This document shows positions 43,301 to 47,535 of a stretch of DNA of 47,535 nt, piece by piece (the stretch's first letter is position 1; each line of letters opens with the position of its first letter). The stretch is taken from NCBI GenBank assembly GCA_022822625.1, contig JAJEAV010000066.1:1-47535 (forward strand). The letters are read 5' to 3'. The translations under genes and the position numbers were made by a program. This DNA comes from Gammaproteobacteria bacterium. GTDB lineage: Bacteria > Pseudomonadota > Gammaproteobacteria > Arenicellales > Poriferihabitantaceae. The notes below the pieces were generated by a model. The model made no database searches, was not told the DNA's origin, and saw nothing but the letters and a program-made list of their open reading frames with translations.

Positions 43301-43549
43301 TTACTCCTTGTCTAGCCTCACCTGGGAATTATGCTTGTCATTTTGAGAGAATTCCATGATCAGGATTATACAAACTGACACGCTGAAATTCTTGCATGCA
43401 ATGCTGGGTGCCCGTTTGGATGCGTGCGACACAAGCGAGCGCACAAGAGATATAGCCTTAATGTAGTCCCGTGAAGTCCAGTCTGGGTTATTGAAATTTG
43501 CCGACTGGATATTGACGCCCCTGCCACCTGCAGTCCTGAATTTCGACAT
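43301..43549 (-). CDS. Possible 82-residue third gene of the HEPN/MNT operon
   Basis: An ATG four bases after the MNT gene stop, preceded by AGGA, opens an 82-codon frame beginning MSKFRTAGGRGVNIQSANFN. I recognise no domain. The spacing suggests co-translation, but the C-terminal third looks random. The rest of 43190-43553 holds nothing else that I can support. Confidence 0.25.
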   Translation of the reverse strand: MSKFRTAGGRGVNIQSANFNNPDWTSRDYIKAISLVRSLVSHASKRAPSIACKNFSVSVCIILIMEFSQNDKHNSQVRLDKE

Positions 43550-43553
43550 GAAA

Positions 43554-43871
43554 TCAGGGTCCTGACAAAAACACTGCATAATCACGCTCGACCTCTTTAC
43601 GAAACTGTTCGGGCAAACGGGCCCAATCTCGCACTTCGACAAGAAATGGAATTGTTGATTCCTGTATCGCTTCCTTGAAACCAGTCAGTCTATATGCTGG
43701 AATTTCCTCTAATCTAGCCCCCCGAAGTACCAGGTCGAGATCGCTCCCATCATGACTTCGTCCGTTTACGCGGCTACCGTAGACCCAGACTTCTACACCA
43801 GGAAGGTATTCCCGCAATAGATTTTCGATCTTACTGCGGTGTCTCTCCGAAAGGTGGATTCGGTCAGTCAT
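43554..43871 (-). CDS. mntA-like: MNT-type nucleotidyltransferase (antitoxin of HEPN/MNT pair)
   Basis: A 105-residue minimal nucleotidyltransferase. The catalytic signature is GSRVNGRSHDGSDLDLVL, with the GS motif at 32-33 and aspartates D44 and D46. In characterised HEPN/MNT modules such proteins adenylylate the HEPN toxin and silence it. The C-terminus EVERDYAVFLSGP is typical. It overlaps the end of the upstream HEPN gene by eight bases, so the two are translated together. Confidence 0.88.
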   Translation of the reverse strand: MTDRIHLSERHRSKIENLLREYLPGVEVWVYGSRVNGRSHDGSDLDLVLRGARLEEIPAYRLTGFKEAIQESTIPFLVEVRDWARLPEQFRKEVERDYAVFLSGP

Positions 43872-44286
43872 CCGTCAACTCGGTCACGGTAGCTAGTGAC
43901 TTCGCATCTGCGATGAATACAGGTAACAACTGCAACGTCATCTCAGCAAAGCTCTCTCCGTAGTCATGAGCTGTGTCATTACGATTGTCGCGATATTCGA
44001 TCCACCTCTCTGTAGCTTCTATATCGATAAGTCCATGCTTGGCAGCATGTCGGAACAGATCTTTGAAGGACAGCTTGTCAGCCTGGCGATTGCTGGCAAA
44101 GTAAACGGAGAGCCGTTTTCGAAGCAGTTTTCCACTCTGCTCCAAGACAAGCTCAAATTCCTTGACACATGCCGCACGATAGATATCGCAAGTAAGTTCT
44201 TCCACTTCTTTGAGCCTGCTGATTCCCTCGTAAGCGAGCTCCAACGTGCCGATGCAGCGACGAAGAAATGCAGTATCAATATTCAA
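43864..44286 (-). CDS. hepT-like: HEPN-fold protein (HI0074-type, toxin of HEPN/MNT pair)
   Basis: A 140-residue helical protein starting from TTG at 44286 with AAGG eleven bases upstream. The HEPN RNase motif R-x4-H is visible as R102-NDTA-H107, followed by DYGE. FELVLEQSGKLLRKRL fits the long helix of the HI0074 nucleotidyltransferase-substrate-binding subfamily. HEPN/MNT pairs act as toxin-antitoxin modules or phage defence. It lies back to back with the Fic gene, about 250 bases apart. Confidence 0.86.
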   Translation of the reverse strand: MNIDTAFLRRCIGTLELAYEGISRLKEVEELTCDIYRAACVKEFELVLEQSGKLLRKRLSVYFASNRQADKLSFKDLFRHAAKHGLIDIEATERWIEYRDNRNDTAHDYGESFAEMTLQLLPVFIADAKSLATVTELTDD

Positions 44287-44463
44287 CGGATGAATTGCCT
44301 TAAATCGAGAGTTCAGGCCCTTATTTTACCCAGATTTGATTTTAAGCCGCTGGTTTGCAGGAAAGACTTGTCAAGAGCAAATAGAACTGTCCGGAGTGGA
44401 ACTGGGCCACAAAACCCTCCAAATATTGTCGCTTGGCCCCGAGCATGACCGCATACCCAGATT

Positions 44464-44539
44464 CAACATGTATACAAAACCATGTTTTTGTATACATGTT
44501 GATGAAAAGGATATACAATATCGCAGTTTTGTATACAAA
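44464..44539 (+). promoter_or_regulatory. Triple GTATAC operator over the fic promoter
   Basis: A perfect 16-bp inverted repeat (CAACATGTATACAAAA at 44464-44479 and its complement at 44486-44501) with a 6-base loop is followed by a third site TTTGTATACAAA (44528-44539) that runs into the ATG. The GTATAC cores start at 44470, 44490 and 44531, that is 20 and 41 bases apart, near two and four helical turns. TTGTAT (44488) and TATACA (44512) 18 bases apart form a possible promoter within the array. Repression by Fic itself is likely but inferred. Confidence 0.75.
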
Positions 44540-45672
44540 TGGATTCCGGCAGAGTGAGCACAGAATATCCGTTTTTGACTTTTCCACCATCGGGAGATTT
44601 GCTGACTGTTCCTGTTTTACTTGCTCTTGCCAAAGCGCATGGAAGGCTGGGGGAATTGAAGGGTGCCGCCAACGGTCTGCCCAATCAAGGCATCCTGATA
44701 GACACATTGCTTTTGCAGGAAGCACTTGCAAGCTCCGAGATAGAGAACATAGTAACAACACAAGACAAGGCCTTTCAGGCTGATTTATCCGTTGGCGACG
44801 CAACCGTTGAGGGAAGGGAAGTAGCTCGATATCGTGTTGCAATGCGACGAGGCTATGAAAAATGGAAGGACAATGGATTCATCAGCGAAAACATGCTGAT
44901 CGACATGTACCGTGTATTGAAGCAACGCGATGATGGTTATCGGATGGGCGCTGGCACAATATTGCGCAATGAACAGACAGGTGAGACAGTATATGAGCCA
45001 CCACAGAGTCAAAACGATATCATTGCCTACATGCGGCAGCTCGAACAGGTCATCAATGACAGTGATCCATGCAATAATTTGGACCCGCTTATCAAGATGG
45101 CATTGATACATCACAAGTTTGAAAGCATCCATCCCTTCCCAGATGGCAATGGTCGGGTTGGTCGAATGCTCAATGTTCTTTACCTCGTACACTGCGGTCT
45201 TCTGGAATCACCGATTCTGTATCTGAGCCGTGCCATTAACCGTACCAAACCAGACTATTATCGTCTTTTGCAGGCCGTACGGGAGGAAGGAGTCTGGGAA
45301 GAGTGGGTCGTATATATGCTCAATGCGGTGGCTGAAACAGCGTACTCCACAGTGCAACTGATCATTAATATTAAAGCCCTGATGATGCAAATGAAACACC
45401 GAATGCGCACAGAGTTGCCGAAACTCTATTCTCAGGATCTACTGAACAATCTGTTTCGTTATCCCTATACTCGAATAGAACTTCTGGAAAAAGATCTGCC
45501 ATACACTCGACAGACAGCACGAAAATATCTGGAGATATTGAGTGAATCCGGATTTGTAAGCAAGGTTAGTGCCGGTCGAAACAATTATTATATCAACCAT
45601 GCGCTTGTTGCCCTGTTTATCAATATGACTCCTGCTTCAACATCCGATTCCCAGGAGATATCCACTGATTGA
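44539..45672 (+). CDS. fic: Class II Fic protein (AMP transferase) with C-terminal winged helix
   Basis: A 377-residue Fic protein. The catalytic core is HPFPDGNGRVGR (198-209), the complete HPFx(D/E)GN(G/K)R motif for AMP transfer to target hydroxyls. The N-terminal inhibitory helix motif S-x3-E-N is present as SSEIEN (65-70), so the enzyme is class II and self-inhibited at rest. Residues 315-365 (YTRIELLEKDLPYTRQTARK then YLEILSESGFV) form a winged helix that could bind DNA. The ATG begins inside the third operator palindrome and has no Shine-Dalgarno, so translation may be near-leaderless. Targets are unknown. No separate antitoxin is needed for this class. Confidence 0.92.
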   Translation: MDSGRVSTEYPFLTFPPSGDLLTVPVLLALAKAHGRLGELKGAANGLPNQGILIDTLLLQEALASSEIENIVTTQDKAFQADLSVGDATVEGREVARYRVAMRRGYEKWKDNGFISENMLIDMYRVLKQRDDGYRMGAGTILRNEQTGETVYEPPQSQNDIIAYMRQLEQVINDSDPCNNLDPLIKMALIHHKFESIHPFPDGNGRVGRMLNVLYLVHCGLLESPILYLSRAINRTKPDYYRLLQAVREEGVWEEWVVYMLNAVAETAYSTVQLIINIKALMMQMKHRMRTELPKLYSQDLLNNLFRYPYTRIELLEKDLPYTRQTARKYLEILSESGFVSKVSAGRNNYYINHALVALFINMTPASTSDSQEISTD

Positions 45673-46058
45673 TTCGATTGCAGTGTGAATGCTTATTCTG
45701 CCGTCTAATCGGTATCCGGCCGGGCGGGTATTAATGATTGTTCGTCCAACACAGTCATTCGAATTTAACAGCCAATGGATTAGTCGCAAGTCCTTGCTGG
45801 TTTAATTCCTGAAATCCCGACCTCGCCCTCTCTTCGGGTGAAGAGATCACAACCACCCAATCCCTGACGGCCCTGCAACCAGATATATTCCAAGCTGTTG
45901 CCAGGACTGCTCGATTTCAAGGTAGTCACCCCCATGTACTGTCAGATTTTCACTCAGGGAACGCCAAGGACAACACTTCTCCTTGAATATCGACCCTGTA
46001 CATTACATAATATGCTTACAGTTGACCACCCTGCCTGGCTCAAGCCATCAATATACAG
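45673..46058. other. Intergenic stretch without a supported gene
   Basis: About 385 bases between two forward genes. No frame with a ribosome-binding site, no RNA gene and no strong terminator hairpin were seen. It presumably contains the promoter of the thioredoxin-like gene, for which no clear consensus was found. Confidence 0.4.
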
Positions 46059-47117
46059 ATGAAGATTTTTCGCAATCTGACCATTGCTACATGGTTTGGG
46101 GTACTGCTACTTTCACAAGCCGTGCACATCCCAGGCTGGGCCCAGAGTTCAGATACCACAAAACATGGTGAATTCTACGGGGCGATCCAAACCACTCATC
46201 CGGACTGGTTCAAGGAAAGTTTTCTGGACTTTGAAGAAGATATCGCCGAAGCTGCCGCCGAAGGCAAACGCCTGGTTCTTTACTTTCACCAGGATGGTTG
46301 CCCCTACTGCAATGTACTGGTAGAGGACAACTTCAAAAACCCGGACATCTTGCGTTTCATGCAGGACAATTTCGATTTGGTTGCAATCAATATGTGGGGA
46401 GACCGCGAGGTCGTTCAGGTAGGCGGCCAGGCGTTTACCGAAAAAACGCTGGCTGCTGCCTTAAGCGTCAATTTCACTCCAACTCTTCTGTTTTTCTCGG
46501 AAGATCGTGAAATCGTCTTTCGACTCGATGGCTACCGTCCACCCGATGAGTTTACTCATATCCTGAATTATGTGGCGGAGAAAAAAGAGCGGGAATATTC
46601 CTATGCAGAATATCTGGCCATGGTATCCGAATCCGATGCCATAACACCGCTCGGTCAGCCTGGATGGCCGGTTCTGGAACTTTTCGACTTGTCCCAGACC
46701 GGGGCACGCCCACTGGCTGTGTTGTTTGAAGAGCCTGATTGTGAAGCTTGTCAGTTACTGCATGAAAAAACATTCAGGGACGAGGGTGCGGCGCCGATTC
46801 TCAATCAGTTTGATCTTGTTCGATACAATCGATGGTCTGAAGACCAGGTGATTCGACCAGATGGCACAGCGTCGACCATTCGACAATGGGCACGGGATCT
46901 GGATCTTGGATATACGCCAGCGATTGTTCTGTATGGTGCGGGAGGCCAACAGGTAATCGTGCTGGATGCAATGTTCAAGACCTTTCATACACTCGGAGCG
47001 CTGGAATATGTGGCATCCGGCGCCTATCAGCATCAGCCGAGCTTTCAGAGGTACTTGAGCGAAAGGGCTGACCTGATCCGGGAGTCTGGTCAGGATGTCG
47101 ATATCTGGCGCTATTGA
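46059..47117 (+). CDS. Exported tandem thioredoxin-fold protein (SoxW-like)
   Basis: A 352-residue protein with a signal peptide (MKIFRNLTIATWFGVLLLSQ, cleavage likely after WAQ at 27-29). The first thioredoxin domain has the active pair CPYC (81-84) after LVLYFHQDG and the cis-proline segment NFTPTLLFF. The second has CEAC (228-231) after LAVLFEEPD and GYTPAIVLY. Both domains keep two cysteines, so both could be redox-active in the periplasm. The arrangement resembles SoxW-like thioredoxins of sulfur oxidisers, but no sox genes are in view. It may reduce cytochrome-maturation or sulfur-oxidation partners (inference). Confidence 0.85.
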   Translation: MKIFRNLTIATWFGVLLLSQAVHIPGWAQSSDTTKHGEFYGAIQTTHPDWFKESFLDFEEDIAEAAAEGKRLVLYFHQDGCPYCNVLVEDNFKNPDILRFMQDNFDLVAINMWGDREVVQVGGQAFTEKTLAAALSVNFTPTLLFFSEDREIVFRLDGYRPPDEFTHILNYVAEKKEREYSYAEYLAMVSESDAITPLGQPGWPVLELFDLSQTGARPLAVLFEEPDCEACQLLHEKTFRDEGAAPILNQFDLVRYNRWSEDQVIRPDGTASTIRQWARDLDLGYTPAIVLYGAGGQQVIVLDAMFKTFHTLGALEYVASGAYQHQPSFQRYLSERADLIRESGQDVDIWRY

Positions 47118-47318
47118 TTGTTGGCCTGTAACCAAATTGCGGAGATCGCACACTGAACGCCATACCCCGATTTGAGCAGTTGAATCTTCGCATGACATGC
47201 AAAGCTCCGGGAATACTGCTAAAATTCAGGAATATGTCGGTTAGCGGGATGATCATCCCGGCACCTTGGAGCGCGAAATCTAGTCCGTTCAGGCACTGGC
47301 ATGAATGAGGTTCAAACA

Positions 47319-47534
47319 ATGAATATGGCAACCAAAATTCTGATAGTACTGCTTTTTATTGCCACTAACAGCCTAGCCGACACCACCATCGAAGAATTCC
47401 GGTCGGGCTCGCAGGATATGCGGCTATATCAAGCAGAGTCTTCTTCCGGGGGCGATACCGGAAGTGATGAAGGTGAGCAGGAAAGTACTGGAACGCCCAC
47501 CGAGCTGATTCTTGATGCCGAACCCGAATGCTGA
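47319..47534 (+). CDS. Small acidic exported protein
   Basis: About 71 residues from ATG at 47319, with GAGG eight bases upstream; an ATG at 47301 would add six. It has a signal peptide (MNMATKILIVLLFIATNSLA) and a short acidic, Ser/Gly/Glu-rich mature part, ending AEPEC. No domain is recognised. The stop is one base from the window edge, so its downstream context is unknown. The single C-terminal cysteine is odd in an exported peptide. Confidence 0.6.
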   Translation: MNMATKILIVLLFIATNSLADTTIEEFRSGSQDMRLYQAESSSGGDTGSDEGEQESTGTPTELILDAEPEC

Positions 47535-47535
47535 C

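Overview
The window reads as a chromosomal segment of a gammaproteobacterium, probably environmental or host-associated. The evidence is its set of housekeeping genes (aspC/tyrB-type aminotransferase, hemB, adk, cysQ, zapE, metA, uppP, a midA-type methyltransferase next to a pteridine reductase, dsbB, an alkZ/ycaQ-type glycosylase) and its moderate base composition, judged by eye and not computed. No ribosomal RNA, CRISPR array or recognisable transposase is visible. Decayed genes are numerous for 47.5 kb, and small mobile-looking cassettes sit between the core genes.

Layout. Positions 1-647 hold the 5' part of a TrpD-like glycosyltransferase-family-3 gene that runs off the left edge. Positions 797-5140 are accessory: a frameshifted ATPase remnant, a ParA-like ATPase with an overlapping partner gene, a truncated downstream fragment, and an AAA/DUF4143 ATPase whose start codon abuts a perfect 21-bp inverted repeat. 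Two copies of an identical 28-bp sequence (1634 and 5108) bracket most of this block. From 5141 to 16171 the content is core: aminotransferase, hemB, adk (with a histone H1-like tail), cysQ, zapE, Bcr-type efflux, metA, a P-loop protein, uppP and midA. Positions 16340-19414 hold a broken two-transmembrane gene, pteridine reductase, a fossil amino-acid-binding protein, dsbB and a uracil-DNA-glycosylase-like gene. Positions 19562-22428 carry a secreted dienelactone hydrolase, an EamA transporter and prolyl aminopeptidase.

Positions 22530-26314 are the most rearranged part. A 2-oxoglutarate/Fe(II) oxygenase gene and a convergent MFS transporter gene share a 372-bp junction that occurs twice in direct orientation, 1,696 bp apart. 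The first copy completes the oxygenase and the second completes the transporter. Between the copies lies a 1.3-kb cassette: a SLATT-like two-transmembrane gene with its own promoter, a 31-residue proline-rich peptide gene, and a tRNA-Met with a decaying acceptor stem. A second DUF4143 ATPase, split by a frameshift at a run of seven A's, follows at 26542-27710.

The right part is metabolic. It has a Rieske oxygenase with a small membrane ORF overlapping its start, an AlkZ-like protein, a DUF4396 membrane protein, a compact succinate dehydrogenase/fumarase operon (transcribed B-D-C-A then fumarase alpha and beta, giving succinate to fumarate to malate), and a branched-chain-amino-acid-type ABC transporter operon ending in a large membrane protein. 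A HEPN/MNT toxin-antitoxin pair and a class II Fic protein with a triple GTATAC operator follow. The window closes with an exported tandem-thioredoxin protein and a small acidic exported protein.

The best candidates for something undescribed are the two-transmembrane/proline-rich cassette with its duplicated flanks (plus a second decayed copy at 16340), and the recurrent arrangement in which stand-alone accessory genes (two DUF4143 ATPases and Fic) carry inverted repeats at or just upstream of their starts.
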